A DNA stretch of 64,000 nucleotides. Source: RUG708 sp050946535 (GTDB lineage Bacteria > Bacillota > Clostridia > Peptostreptococcales > Anaerovoracaceae). Under the pieces are notes generated by a model. The model ran no database searches. It was not told the origin of the DNA and was given only the letters and a program-made list of their open reading frames with translations. The stretch covers positions 11,392-75,391 of the forward strand of contig JBMNUZ010000011.1 of assembly GCA_050946535.1 (NCBI GenBank), given 5' to 3'. This document shows positions 35,285-44,769 of the stretch, one piece after another (position 1 is the first letter of the stretch; each line of letters begins with the position of its first letter). A program made the translations under genes and the position numbers.

Positions 35285-36682
35285 CTATGCATCTTTCTTC
35301 ATCTGTTCAGCTTTGGCAAATACATCCTCAATTGGTCCGCAGTTAAAGAAAGCCATCTCAGGGATATCATCCATCTCGCCGTCAAGAATCATCTTGAAGC
35401 CCTTGATAGTATCCTCGAGCGTTACATACTTGCCCTTGAGTCCTGTGAAGTTCTCTGCAACGTGGAACGGCTGCGAAAGGAACCTCTGGATCTTACGGGC
35501 ACGGTATACAATCTTCTTGTCTTCTTCAGCAAGTTCTTCCATACCGAGGATAGAGATGATATCCTGCAGTTCCGAATAACGCTGAAGCGTAGCCTGAACT
35601 CTTCGTGCGACGTCGTAATGCTCGTCGCCTACAACCTCTGCTTCAAGAATACGTGATGTAGATTCGAGAGGATCTACTGCAGGATACAGGCCCTGCTCAG
35701 CGATCTTTCTTGAAAGTACTGTCTTCGCATCGAGGTGGGAGAATGTAGTCGCAGGAGCCGGGTCAGTCAGGTCGTCGGCAGGTACGTATACGGCCTGTAC
35801 CGATGTGATCGATCCGTTCTTCGTTGACGTGATTCTTTCCTGGAGTTCGCCGACTTCATTGGCAAGTGTAGGCTGATAACCTACGGCTGAAGGCATACGG
35901 CCGAGCATGGCCGATACTTCGGATCCTGCCTGGATGAAACGGAAAATGTTGTCTATGAACAGAAGTACGTCCTGGTGCATCTTGTCACGGAAATACTCTG
36001 CCATCGTCAGACCTGTCTGGGCTACGAGCATACGTGCTCCAGGCGGTTCGTTCATCTGGCCGAACACCAGTGCAGTCTTCTTGATTACACCCGACTCTGT
36101 CATTTCGTTCCAGAGGTCGTTACCTTCACGGGTACGTTCTCCTACACCGGTGAATATCGAATAACCACCGTGTTCTGATGCTACGTTAGTGATTAATTCC
36201 TGTATAAGTACTGTCTTACCTACTCCGGCACCGCCGAACAGACCGATTTTTCCGCCTTTGGCGTATGGAGTAAGAAGGTCTATTACCTTGATGCCTGTTT
36301 CGAAAATTTCAACGGCCGGCATCTGTTCTTCAAATGAAGGCGCATCTCTGTGGATAGCCCAGAGCTCGTCAGGTTTAACAGGCTCTCCTTCGTCGATTAC
36401 ATCGCCTGTAACATTGAACATGCGTCCGAGCGTGCACTCTCCGACAGGGACCTTTACGTAGTCTCCTGTAGCTGTAACTTCCATATCTCTTGAAAGGCCT
36501 TCAGATGCGTCGAGCATGATGCAGCGGACCGTTCTGTTGCCCATATGCTCGGCAACTTCCATCGTTACCGTCTGACCGTTGAGTTCAACTGTGAGGGCTT
36601 CTTTGATGAGGGGAAGGTAGTCTCCTTCAAACAGTACATCTACAACAGGTCCCTGGACCTGTGTGATTTTTCCCTTATTCAT
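35285..36682 (-). CDS. atpD: F-type ATP synthase subunit beta
   Basis: Catalytic subunit, 465 residues. Walker A is GGAGVGKTVLIQEL, the catalytic Glu region is GVGERTREG, Walker B is VLLFIDNIFRF, and the DELSEED-loop equivalent reads MEELAEEDK. Between atpG and atpC in the standard order. Confidence 0.99.
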   Translation of the reverse strand: MNKGKITQVQGPVVDVLFEGDYLPLIKEALTVELNGQTVTMEVAEHMGNRTVRCIMLDASEGLSRDMEVTATGDYVKVPVGECTLGRMFNVTGDVIDEGEPVKPDELWAIHRDAPSFEEQMPAVEIFETGIKVIDLLTPYAKGGKIGLFGGAGVGKTVLIQELITNVASEHGGYSIFTGVGERTREGNDLWNEMTESGVIKKTALVFGQMNEPPGARMLVAQTGLTMAEYFRDKMHQDVLLFIDNIFRFIQAGSEVSAMLGRMPSAVGYQPTLANEVGELQERITSTKNGSITSVQAVYVPADDLTDPAPATTFSHLDAKTVLSRKIAEQGLYPAVDPLESTSRILEAEVVGDEHYDVARRVQATLQRYSELQDIISILGMEELAEEDKKIVYRARKIQRFLSQPFHVAENFTGLKGKYVTLEDTIKGFKMILDGEMDDIPEMAFFNCGPIEDVFAKAEQMKKDA

Positions 36683-36703
36683 TAATACCTCCTGCTAATT
36701 TGT

Positions 36704-37588
36704 CTACTGGGCGCCGCTGACTATCTCAGTGATTTCCTGAGTGATGGCACCCTGTCTGACACGATTGTACAACAGGGACAAGTCGTCGATCATGTCCTTC
36801 GCGTTCGTAGTGGCGTTGTCCATAGCGGTCATTCGCGCGTTCTGCTCGCATGCGAACGACTCGACGATAGCGCCGTAGATGAGTCCCTTTACATAGTTAG
36901 GAACTATGTGCCTGAGGACTTCTTCAGGCGAAGGCGAGAATATCGGCTCCTCCAGATCTTCGTCGAGCTGCGGAGCATCTTCGAACATACCCCTGGTAAG
37001 CGGAAGAATCCTCATGATCTTCGGTTCGAAAAGCATCGAATTTATCATCTTGGTGTAAACCACGTAGATTTCGTCGAATTCGTCGTTCAGAAATCTATCG
37101 ATTACATCTTCCGCTATTTCCCTTGCGCGGTACATCTTAGGGTCGGTGCAAGGGTATATGTGTTCTTCGTCAATTTCAACGTCGTCGCGGCCTCTGAAAT
37201 ATGTCAGCCCCATGTGGCCCACGAGAATAACCGTGTTAACAGGATCGACGGTTTCATCGGCCGATTCAATCTTTTCGTCTACAAGCTTGAAGACGTTGTG
37301 GTTGTACGCGCCTGCAAGTCCCTTGTCCGACGAAACGACGATGAAGCATCTTTTCTTGCGCTCTCTTCCGGATCTGTTTTCGAACAGTCCTTCTTCGGAG
37401 AGCTCAGGCGTTCTGATCAGTATATCGTTGATAGTCGCCTGAAGCGTGTCGAAATACGGTGCCGTGGCATCGCGGCCGCTTCTTGCCTTTCTGAGCTTTG
37501 ACGAAGATATGAGATACATGGCATTGGTGATTTTCATCGTGTCTTTTACGCTGTTTATCCTCGAACGGATTTCCTGCATACTTGCCAT
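36704..37588 (-). CDS. atpG: F-type ATP synthase subunit gamma
   Basis: Rotor shaft, 294 residues, with the N-terminal coiled coil (MASMQEIRSRINSVKDTMKITNAM), the central Rossmann-like part with VVSSDKGLAGAYN, and the C-terminal helix (MTAMDNATTNAKDMIDDL) that enters the alpha-beta ring. Between atpA and atpD. Confidence 0.97.
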   Translation of the reverse strand: MASMQEIRSRINSVKDTMKITNAMYLISSSKLRKARSGRDATAPYFDTLQATINDILIRTPELSEEGLFENRSGRERKKRCFIVVSSDKGLAGAYNHNVFKLVDEKIESADETVDPVNTVILVGHMGLTYFRGRDDVEIDEEHIYPCTDPKMYRAREIAEDVIDRFLNDEFDEIYVVYTKMINSMLFEPKIMRILPLTRGMFEDAPQLDEDLEEPIFSPSPEEVLRHIVPNYVKGLIYGAIVESFACEQNARMTAMDNATTNAKDMIDDLSLLYNRVRQGAITQEITEIVSGAQ

Positions 37589-37596
37589 GATATCAC

Positions 37597-39099
37597 CTAC
37601 CTGTCTTTGTATTCTTTCGCTGCCGCCATGATTCTGTCATGCAGATCGTCTGTCATGACCTTCTTGTCCATGATCTCATCAATAATATCTTTGTGCGCAG
37701 TTTCGAAATACTCGATGAGTCCCTCTCTGAAAGGAAGAATTTCATCTACAGGAACATCGATGAAGTACTTCTCGTTAGCTACGCAGAGTAGGATTACCTG
37801 TTTGTAGAGAGGCATAGGGTTATACAGAGGCTGTTTGAGGAGCTCTATAAGACTCTTGCCGTGTGCAAGCAGTTCCTTCGTCACATCGTCCAGATCTGAA
37901 CTGAACTGTGTGAATACCTCCATTTCCCTGTACTGGGCGAGGTCTACACGAAGCGAGCCGGAAACCTGCTTTTCAATTTTATCCTGAGCTTTACCACCTA
38001 CACGGGATACCGACAGACCTACGTTTACGGCAGGACGTACACCCGAGAAGAACAGGTCTGTCTCGAGGAAGATCTGGCCGTCTGTAATTGAAATTACGTT
38101 TGTAGGAATATATGCCGATACGTCGCCGGCCTGTGTCTCGATGATAGGCAGTGCAGTCATCGAACCGCCGCCGTATTCAGGCGCACGTCTGCAGGCACGC
38201 TCGAGCAGTCTCGAGTGCAGATAGAATACGTCGCCAGGATAAGCCTCACGTCCAGGCGGTCTGTGGAGCAGCAGTGACATCGCACGATAAGCCTGAGCGT
38301 GTTTGCTGAGGTCGTCGTATACGATGAGCACGTCCTTCTGCTCGTCCATGAAGTGTTCTCCGATAGCCGCACCTGTATAAGGAGCCAGGTACTGCAGCGG
38401 AGCAGGTTCGTTTGCCGGAGCGTTGATTACGATGGTGTAATCCATGGCTCCGTATTTTTTAAGTGTGGAAACCGTCTTGGCAACCGACGACGACTTCTGG
38501 CCTATTGCAACATAGATGCAGATAACGCCGTTGCCCTTCTGGTTGATTATTGTATCTATGGCGATGGAAGTTTTACCAGTCTGTCTGTCGCCGATGATCA
38601 GTTCTCTCTGGCCGCGGCCGATAGGGAACATCGAGTCGATCGACAGGATACCTGTCATGAGCGGCTCGGATACTTCTTTTCTTGTGATTACGCCAGGAGC
38701 CTTGTGCTCGATAGGTCTGTAATCTCCGCCCTTTATAGGGCCAAGACCGTCGATAGGCTCTCCGATGGCGTTTATAACGCGGCCGAGCATATCGTCGCCT
38801 ACATCTACACCGGCTTCATTACCTGTGCGTTTTACTGACGAGCCCTCAACAAGGCCGTGGTCGGTTCCGAACAGTACGCAGCCGACGGACTTTGGCTCAA
38901 GGTTCTGCGCCATGCCGACAGTTCCGTTTTCGAACTCCACCAGCTCGCCGTATTTAACATGCTGCATGCCGTAAACCTGAGCGATACCATCGCCTAAGCT
39001 GATGATATGTCCGGTTTCCTCGACATTCGCATCGTTATTGTAATTTTCTATTTCGTCTTTTAATACCGAAATAATTCTCTGCGAATCATTCTTACTCAA
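37597..39099 (-). CDS. atpA: F-type ATP synthase subunit alpha
   Basis: Non-catalytic nucleotide-binding subunit, 500 residues. Walker A is GDRQTGKTSIAID, with LIVYDDLSKHAQAYR and the arginine-finger segment VGLSVSRVGGKAQ visible. The N-terminal crown domain contains GIAQVYGM. Four bases separate it from atpH. Confidence 0.99.
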   Translation of the reverse strand: MSKNDSQRIISVLKDEIENYNNDANVEETGHIISLGDGIAQVYGMQHVKYGELVEFENGTVGMAQNLEPKSVGCVLFGTDHGLVEGSSVKRTGNEAGVDVGDDMLGRVINAIGEPIDGLGPIKGGDYRPIEHKAPGVITRKEVSEPLMTGILSIDSMFPIGRGQRELIIGDRQTGKTSIAIDTIINQKGNGVICIYVAIGQKSSSVAKTVSTLKKYGAMDYTIVINAPANEPAPLQYLAPYTGAAIGEHFMDEQKDVLIVYDDLSKHAQAYRAMSLLLHRPPGREAYPGDVFYLHSRLLERACRRAPEYGGGSMTALPIIETQAGDVSAYIPTNVISITDGQIFLETDLFFSGVRPAVNVGLSVSRVGGKAQDKIEKQVSGSLRVDLAQYREMEVFTQFSSDLDDVTKELLAHGKSLIELLKQPLYNPMPLYKQVILLCVANEKYFIDVPVDEILPFREGLIEYFETAHKDIIDEIMDKKVMTDDLHDRIMAAAKEYKDR

Positions 39100-39103
39100 A
39101 TTC

Positions 39104-39607
39104 TCACCTCTCTGCGAAATGACGTCTAAGTTTCTGAATAGAAGTCTTTACACTCTGGTCGAGAACATAATCTCCTACTGTGAGCACGAAACCGCCGATC
39201 AGCGATTTATCCTCAACAAGGTTCAGCTCAACACTATCTTTTTTGTAATCTTTCGCGATCTTCTGCTTCAGTTTGCTGATCTGAGCGTCATCCGGTTCTG
39301 TCACGTATCTGAACTCAGCCGCTACAGCATTCCTGTCGTCGAGCACGAGCGTGTCATATGCGGAAAACATCGCTTCCGCGTATTCCACATCCCCGTTGTC
39401 ACTCATAACTTTAAAAAAGTTTCTCGTAGATTCCGGAAACAGTTTGTCTATGACGTCGCGCTTTTCGGACTTGCTGACTATCGGACTTGTGAGCGCTTCC
39501 GTGAGTTCTTCCGATTCAGAGAGAAGTACGCGGGCAGTCTCAATATCGCCAGGATCCAAGTGCAGATCAAAGAGCACTCTGGCATAATTGTCCGGTATAC
39601 TCGTCAT
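39104..39607 (-). CDS. atpH: F-type ATP synthase subunit delta
   Basis: Peripheral-stalk subunit linking b to F1, 167 residues. The N-terminal helical bundle (NYARVLFDL) and a C-terminal region with LIGGFVLTVGDYVLDQSVK match OSCP/delta. It overlaps the end of atpF by 4 bases. Confidence 0.95.
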   Translation of the reverse strand: MTSIPDNYARVLFDLHLDPGDIETARVLLSESEELTEALTSPIVSKSEKRDVIDKLFPESTRNFFKVMSDNGDVEYAEAMFSAYDTLVLDDRNAVAAEFRYVTEPDDAQISKLKQKIAKDYKKDSVELNLVEDKSLIGGFVLTVGDYVLDQSVKTSIQKLRRHFAER

Positions 39608-40089
39608 CTGTCCGTCCCCTCTCCAGCAAGGTATTTATCCAGCATTGCGCGGTTTGACTCATCATTGACGCTTTCGCCGATCAGTTTGACAGCCGCTGCC
39701 ATTGCTACGTCAGCAAGCTCACTCTGAGCGCTTCTCATCATCTGATCGCGATCGAGCTCTGCAGTCTTGTGAGCCTGTTCCATGATCTGTTTCGCGTCTC
39801 CATTTGCCTTATCTACAATCTGGTCGTACTGTACCTTGGCGCGGTCCTTCGCGCTGTTTACGATGCGCGCGGACTCCTCTTTCGCATTGCTGAGAGATGA
39901 TTCGTATTTGTCTCTCAGTTCTCCTGCTTCTTTGTTCTTCGCTTCGGCAGAATCAATCTCACCCTGAATGAGATTAGTACGCTTGTCCATGATGTTCTTG
40001 ATAGGACCGAAAAGAAATATCTTGAGCAGGAAGTAGAGTACAATTAAGTTGAATACGATCCAGAAGACATTCCAATTTAACGTGAGCAC
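39604..40089 (-). CDS. atpF: F-type ATP synthase subunit b
   Basis: Peripheral-stalk subunit, 161 residues: an N-terminal membrane helix (about 7-27) and a long charged coiled coil (30-150) rich in Ala, Glu and Lys. Overlaps atpH by 4 bases, so the two are coupled. Confidence 0.96.
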   Translation of the reverse strand: MLTLNWNVFWIVFNLIVLYFLLKIFLFGPIKNIMDKRTNLIQGEIDSAEAKNKEAGELRDKYESSLSNAKEESARIVNSAKDRAKVQYDQIVDKANGDAKQIMEQAHKTAELDRDQMMRSAQSELADVAMAAAVKLIGESVNDESNRAMLDKYLAGEGTDR

Positions 40090-40178
40090 GCTATTGCCTC
40101 CAATACTTCTCCTTTAGATACCACTAATAATTTCTCCGCCTGTCTGTCAGGCAAAGTCTCGATTATGCCCATAAACAC

Positions 40179-40406
40179 CTAACCGAGCATTATTATGATA
40201 AGGAGTGCTACTACGAGGCCGTAAATAGCGGTTGCTTCTGCAAGTGCGCATCCGAGAATAAGAGTACCGTTGATTGCGCCTCTTGCTTCCGGCTGTCTTG
40301 CAACTGCTTCTGATGCCTTTGATGTTGCTATACCGATACCGATTCCGCCGCCAAAACCAGTGAGAACTGCGATTCCAGCGCCAATTGCGATTAATCCAGT
40401 AGCCAT
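40179..40406 (-). CDS. atpE: F-type ATP synthase subunit c
   Basis: Membrane rotor subunit, 75 residues, two helices joined by the ARQPEA loop. The ion-carrying carboxylate is E57. Compared with Na+-type c subunits, the helix-1 Gln position is I24 and the Ser following the carboxylate is A58, while T59 and Y62 are kept. A proton-type ring is therefore more likely. A strong AGGAGG precedes the start. Confidence 0.97.
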   Translation of the reverse strand: MATGLIAIGAGIAVLTGFGGGIGIGIATSKASEAVARQPEARGAINGTLILGCALAEATAIYGLVVALLIIIMLG

Positions 40407-40484
40407 AATAATTAATCCTCCTAAAAATCTTTTTACATTAATTAAAGGAATTGTTGTCTGATTTTTGATACCGTCGTCCGCCGC

Positions 40485-40517
40485 GGCAATTTCTGTGCGC
40501 GTGGCAATTTCTATGCG
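40485..40517 (-). repeat. 15-bp direct repeat downstream of atpB
   Basis: Copies at 40485-40499 and 40503-40517 match at 14 of 15 bases with an 18-base offset, in the gap between atpB and atpE. Confidence 0.75.
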
Positions 40518-40568
40518 GCGTAAACACGGCTCTTGGTCAAATTTAACGGGAATTCAACGAGCGATATA

Positions 40569-41258
40569 TTAATCTTCGTCTTCCATCGCCTCACTAATAT
40601 ACATTGATGTCAGGAAACTGAATACAAATGCCTGGAGCAAACCATCGAACATATCGAAATATGCACTGGCGAGCAGCGGTACAACTGCAGGAATCTGATA
40701 TATGATCAGTTCCATTATGATATACGCACCGAGTATGTTTCCGTAGAGTCGCATGCAGAGTGACAGCGGCTTGATACCGATTTCAAGTACATTAAGAGGT
40801 GTAATGATTGCGCTAGGATATGCAAAATGCTTTACCCATTTGCCGAAGCCTCTGTAGCTTATGCCCGCATAAATTACCAATACTATACTCATAAGGGCCA
40901 GTCCGGCAGCGACGTTCATGTCCTTTGTCGGCGGCTGTATACCGCACAAGCCAAGCATGTTGGAAACGCCAAGGTAAAGGATTACTGTGAGCAGGTAAGG
41001 AATAAATCGCTTTCCCTTTTCACCGAGTATTCCGTAGAATACCTTATAAAGCATACCCATGAACCATTCGAGAAGCGCCTGTCTGCCCTTCGGGACTATT
41101 TCCATCTTCCTCGTAAAGAATATCGACAGAAGAACGAGAAATAACATTACTCCCCAAGTCGTTATGCACGACTGAGGAACTTTGAAAGTAAAGGAACCTG
41201 GTATAATGTCGACCATTTTATACGCAAGCTTTGCAGACAGCTCTTCACCCATACTCAA
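40569..41258 (-). CDS. atpB: F-type ATP synthase subunit a
   Basis: Stator channel subunit, 229 residues with five to six membrane helices. The essential Arg lies in LSLCMRLYGNILGAY. AAGGAGGT precedes a TTG (41258) and an ATG two codons later. Spacing favours the TTG, but the ATG is possible. First gene of the operon. No atpI-like gene was seen upstream. Confidence 0.95.
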   Translation of the reverse strand: MSMGEELSAKLAYKMVDIIPGSFTFKVPQSCITTWGVMLFLVLLSIFFTRKMEIVPKGRQALLEWFMGMLYKVFYGILGEKGKRFIPYLLTVILYLGVSNMLGLCGIQPPTKDMNVAAGLALMSIVLVIYAGISYRGFGKWVKHFAYPSAIITPLNVLEIGIKPLSLCMRLYGNILGAYIIMELIIYQIPAVVPLLASAYFDMFDGLLQAFVFSFLTSMYISEAMEDED

Positions 41259-41828
41259 CCTAGATCACCTCCTTCATCAAAAATAGATAATAATACCTTT
41301 TCACAGAAAAAAGCACCTGCTTTTAACTGTACAAATTTCAATATATCACATTACAGCGGAAAAACAATAATAAAATCGTGCAAAACGGCCCGTAGCAGTC
41401 TGTATTTTGCAAGTATTCAGAATACAATATAAGAATCGTGTTCCGTCGATACTTTACAGCTATTTTTTCATTCTTTTACACTGTCGGAATAATTTTGCGT
41501 ACATTCTGCTGTAAGATCATATTGATGGTTTATTTTATCACAATTAAATAAAATTACGTTCTTTTCCGTCAAATATATCTTAAAAATCCTCAAAAAATAT
41601 TCATTTATACACACTATAATTAGCATTTGCATATACATATACACATGTACATATTTAGAAAGAGATATTGTGACAAAAATTTAACATTTTTACCCGCCCC
41701 GATGCGCGGCACTTCTTATAACTGGAAGCCTGTTCAGATGAACGGCACACTGCTTCCACATTTTCCACGTCAGCAGGCTGGAAGCTGAACGTCCCGCAAG
41801 CATTGGCATTAATAATACAATAGGTTTC
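41259..41828. other. Long AT-rich non-coding interval between atpB and ilvE
   Basis: No gene, tRNA or structured RNA was recognised. A possible atp promoter on the minus strand is TTGTTT (41362-41367), 16 bases, TATATT (41340-41345). Bases 41580-41690 are very AT-rich. Confidence 0.45.
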
Positions 41829-41857
41829 TTGACATCAAAAAAATGCAGACCTATAAT
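41829..41857 (+). promoter_or_regulatory. Consensus promoter of ilvE
   Basis: TTGACA (41829-41834), exactly 17 bases, TATAAT (41852-41857). Leader of about 83 bases with no T-box or attenuator recognised. Confidence 0.92.
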
Positions 41858-41946
41858 ATTTATTACTATATACATTTATTCATTATTGAATGTTATACAC
41901 TCATATATTTTATTTCATTTTTTACCATTACAAGGAGTGACAGACA

Positions 41947-42972
41947 ATGGAAAAGAAGAATATCGACTGGGGAAATCTCACTTTTTCCTATCAGCCTACC
42001 GACTACAGATTTGTAGCTAATTATAAGGATGGAAAGTGGGATGAAGGCGAGCTCACGACGGATCCGAACGTAGTGCTCAACGAGTGCGCGTGCGTATTCC
42101 AGTACGCTCAGGAATGCTTCGAGGGTCTCAAAGCATACACTACTGAAGACGGACATATCGTAGCTTTCCGCCCGGACCTCAACGCTGAAAGAATGGCAAA
42201 CTCCGCAAGAAGACTGGAGATGCCTCCTTATCCTGAGGACAAATTCCTCGAAGCGATAGACAAAGTCATCCTCGCAAACGAGGCGTGGGTACCTCCTTTC
42301 GGATCGGGCGCTTCATTATACATCAGACCGTACATGTTCGGAAGCTCACCAGTCATTGGCGTCGCTCCTGCCGAAGAATATCAGTTCAGAATCCTGACTA
42401 CTCCTGTAGGTCCTTATTTCAAGAGCGGCATCAAGCCTATCACGATCAAGGTCAGCGATTTCGACAGAGCTGCGCCTCACGGCACGGGCCACATCAAGGC
42501 AGGCCTCAACTATGCGATGAGTCTCCACGCGATCATCACCGCTCACAAAGAGGGATTCGCTGAAAACATGTACCTCGACCCTGCTACAAGAACTTACGTA
42601 GAAGAAACGGGCGGAGCAAACTTCATCTTCGTTACAAAAGACGGTACTGTAGTCACTCCTAAGTCAGACAGCATACTTCCTTCAGTAACCCGCCGTTCGC
42701 TCATGTACATCGCAAAAGAAATGCTCGGCATGAAGACAGAGGAACGCCCTGTACGCTTCGACGAGGTCAAGGACTTTGCTGAATGCGGACTCTGCGGAAC
42801 TGCAGCGGTCATCTCGCCTGTCGGCGCTATCAACGACCACGGCAATCTCATCAAGTTCCCGAGCGGAATGGACGAGATGGGTCCTGTTCTCACGAAGCTC
42901 TACGAAACTATCACAGGTATCCAGCAGTGCAAGATCGAAGGTCCTGAAGGCTGGGTAAGAGTTATCAAATAA
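41947..42972 (+). CDS. ilvE: Branched-chain amino acid aminotransferase
   Basis: Fold-type IV PLP transaminase that interconverts Val, Leu and Ile with their 2-oxo acids. It has 341 residues, the long form related to eukaryotic BCAT. The PLP lysine is K184 in GTGHIKAGLNYA, and the FEGLKAY and EETGGANFIF segments are typical. AAGGAGTG precedes the ATG. Monocistronic between a consensus promoter and a strong terminator. Confidence 0.96.
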   Translation: MEKKNIDWGNLTFSYQPTDYRFVANYKDGKWDEGELTTDPNVVLNECACVFQYAQECFEGLKAYTTEDGHIVAFRPDLNAERMANSARRLEMPPYPEDKFLEAIDKVILANEAWVPPFGSGASLYIRPYMFGSSPVIGVAPAEEYQFRILTTPVGPYFKSGIKPITIKVSDFDRAAPHGTGHIKAGLNYAMSLHAIITAHKEGFAENMYLDPATRTYVEETGGANFIFVTKDGTVVTPKSDSILPSVTRRSLMYIAKEMLGMKTEERPVRFDEVKDFAECGLCGTAAVISPVGAINDHGNLIKFPSGMDEMGPVLTKLYETITGIQQCKIEGPEGWVRVIK

Positions 42973-43056
42973 GTTTCGTCAAGATCAATAAATGATTTTC
43001 GGGACTGCGTTTACGGGCTCGAGTTCAAGCCCTGCCGCGCAAAACTTCACAACAGC

Positions 43057-43092
43057 AAAAAAGAGAATCCGTCAACCGGATTCTCTTTTTAA
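43057..43092 (+). terminator. Bidirectional terminator, ilvE / pncB
   Basis: AAAAAAGAGAATCC pairs with GGATTCTCTTTTT around a short loop. A and T runs on both sides fit two convergent genes. Confidence 0.93.
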
Positions 43093-43136
43093 TTTGCATT
43101 GATTTGTAATTATCGCCGCTGATTGTGGTCTTTAAA

Positions 43137-44612
43137 TTAATCTCTGTTCTCTATTGACTTTCCGTGTTCGTTCAGCAGTCTGTCCTTAAGAGCCCACAGG
43201 CGCTTGGAAAGGTCTACGTAATAACCGTGAGGATTCTCGAAACGCTTGATCTCGTCCCAGAGGTTGTCGATCTCGGAATGGCAGAAATCCCTGATCTCAT
43301 CGAGCGACGGAGAATCGTATACGAGTTCTCCTTTTTTGAAGATCTGGACCTGAAGCTCGCGGATCTCGTAATTTTCTATGATCTTGCGCTTCCAGATATG
43401 AGCCGGATCGAAGATCTCGAACGGACTTCCTTCCGGAATTCTGTCGTCGGCAAGCGTTATAACGTCGCCGAGCGCCTTTTTCGTATCCTTGTCGAAGATC
43501 CTGTAGACCTTCTTGAATCCCGGATTCGTAATTTTCTCGGTATTTTCGCTGACCTTGATTTTAGGTTCGATTTTGCCGTTTCTTTCGATGGCGGAAAGCT
43601 TGTACACTCCGCCGAACACAGGATTCGACTCCGCAGTTATCAGACGTTCGCCGACGCCGAACGAATCGACGCACGCTCCCTCGTCCATTATTCCTCTGAT
43701 GACGTATTCGTCAAACGAATTTGACGCTACGATACTGCAGTCCTCGAGACCAGCGTCGTCGAGGATCTTCCTGCATCTCTTCGAAAGATAAGTAATGTCG
43801 CCGCTGTCGATTCTTATGCCCTTCTTCGCAGGATTCTTTTCCTTGAATACCTTGATCGCGTTCGGAAGGCCCGATTTGAGGACATCGTACGTGTCGATAA
43901 GAAGAACGCAGTTGTTAGGGAAAAGATCCGCGAATTTAGAAAACGCTTCGTACTCGGAATCAAACGACTGCACCCAGCTGTGCGCCATCGTGCCCATCGC
44001 CGGAATGCCGTAGATTTCGTCAGCGATCGTGCACGCTGTACCGACAGCTCCTCCGATGTAAGCCGCTCTCGCGCCGAGCACCGCGGCCGACGCGCCCTGG
44101 GCTCTCCTGCTTCCGAATTCCATGACGCCGCGGCCTCTCGCAGCTCTGACGATTCTGTTCGTCTTTGTGGCGATCAGCGTCTGGTGATTGATAGTCAGCA
44201 GCAGGAATGTCTCGAGCATCTGAGCCTGAATTATCGGACCTCTCACCGTGACCAGCGGCTCATAAGGAAATATCGGTGTTCCCTCAGGAATGGCCCAGAC
44301 GTCGCACTCGAATTTGAAATTTTTCAGATATTCGAGGAAGTCTTCTGAGAATTCTCCCTTGCTGCGCAGGAATTCGATGTCATTGTCGGTGAACTTCAAA
44401 TTCTGCATGTAGCTGATGAGCTGCTCGAGCCCGGCCATGATCGCAAAACCGCCGTTGTCAGGAATCTTTCTGAAGAACATATCGAAGTAGCCTATTTCTT
44501 CAGCCCTGTCTGTCTCGAAATAACCGTTCGCCATGGTCAGTTCATAATAGTCGGTGAGCATCGTATTGTTAAGTGCAGGATACTCACTCTGTGTTTCACT
44601 GTTTGTCTGCAT
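43137..44612 (-). CDS. pncB: Nicotinate phosphoribosyltransferase
   Basis: Converts nicotinate and PRPP to nicotinate mononucleotide, the entry step of niacin salvage. At 491 residues it is the long Gram-positive form. Visible features are the N-terminal LTDYYELTMANGYF, the central FGSRRAQGASAAVLGARAAY, and the phosphoribosyl-contacting GIRIDSGD and FGVGERL segments. Likely regulated through the palindrome over its -10 box. Functionally linked to niaR and the EIIC_2 gene at 59.5-61.3 kb. Confidence 0.95.
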   Translation of the reverse strand: MQTNSETQSEYPALNNTMLTDYYELTMANGYFETDRAEEIGYFDMFFRKIPDNGGFAIMAGLEQLISYMQNLKFTDNDIEFLRSKGEFSEDFLEYLKNFKFECDVWAIPEGTPIFPYEPLVTVRGPIIQAQMLETFLLLTINHQTLIATKTNRIVRAARGRGVMEFGSRRAQGASAAVLGARAAYIGGAVGTACTIADEIYGIPAMGTMAHSWVQSFDSEYEAFSKFADLFPNNCVLLIDTYDVLKSGLPNAIKVFKEKNPAKKGIRIDSGDITYLSKRCRKILDDAGLEDCSIVASNSFDEYVIRGIMDEGACVDSFGVGERLITAESNPVFGGVYKLSAIERNGKIEPKIKVSENTEKITNPGFKKVYRIFDKDTKKALGDVITLADDRIPEGSPFEIFDPAHIWKRKIIENYEIRELQVQIFKKGELVYDSPSLDEIRDFCHSEIDNLWDEIKRFENPHGYYVDLSKRLWALKDRLLNEHGKSIENRD

Positions 44613-44662
44613 GATTCACATCCTCCTCCGCAGCTTATGATGCGGCTCCCATTCGTTATTGT

Positions 44663-44695
44663 TTTTACTCTAGTAAAATAAACTGAATATGTCAA
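44663..44695 (-). promoter_or_regulatory. pncB promoter with overlapping palindrome
   Basis: Minus strand TTGACA (44690-44695), 17 bases, TAGAGT (44667-44672). The 16-base near-perfect palindrome TTTTACT-CT-AGTAAAA (44663-44678) covers the -10 box, a typical repressor position. It does not resemble the NiaR-type site at 60093. Confidence 0.6.
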
Positions 44696-44769
44696 CTGCA
44701 TATTTTAAGCAAAGGGTATGTAAATTTCATATTAAACACATGCCGGAGCCCTTGCATTTCATCATTTTT

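Noticed and set aside
41259..41946. atpI or a T-box leader in the long gap between atpB and ilvE
   Set aside because: No open frame with membrane helices precedes atpB, and the ilvE leader is only about 83 bases with no T-box motif.
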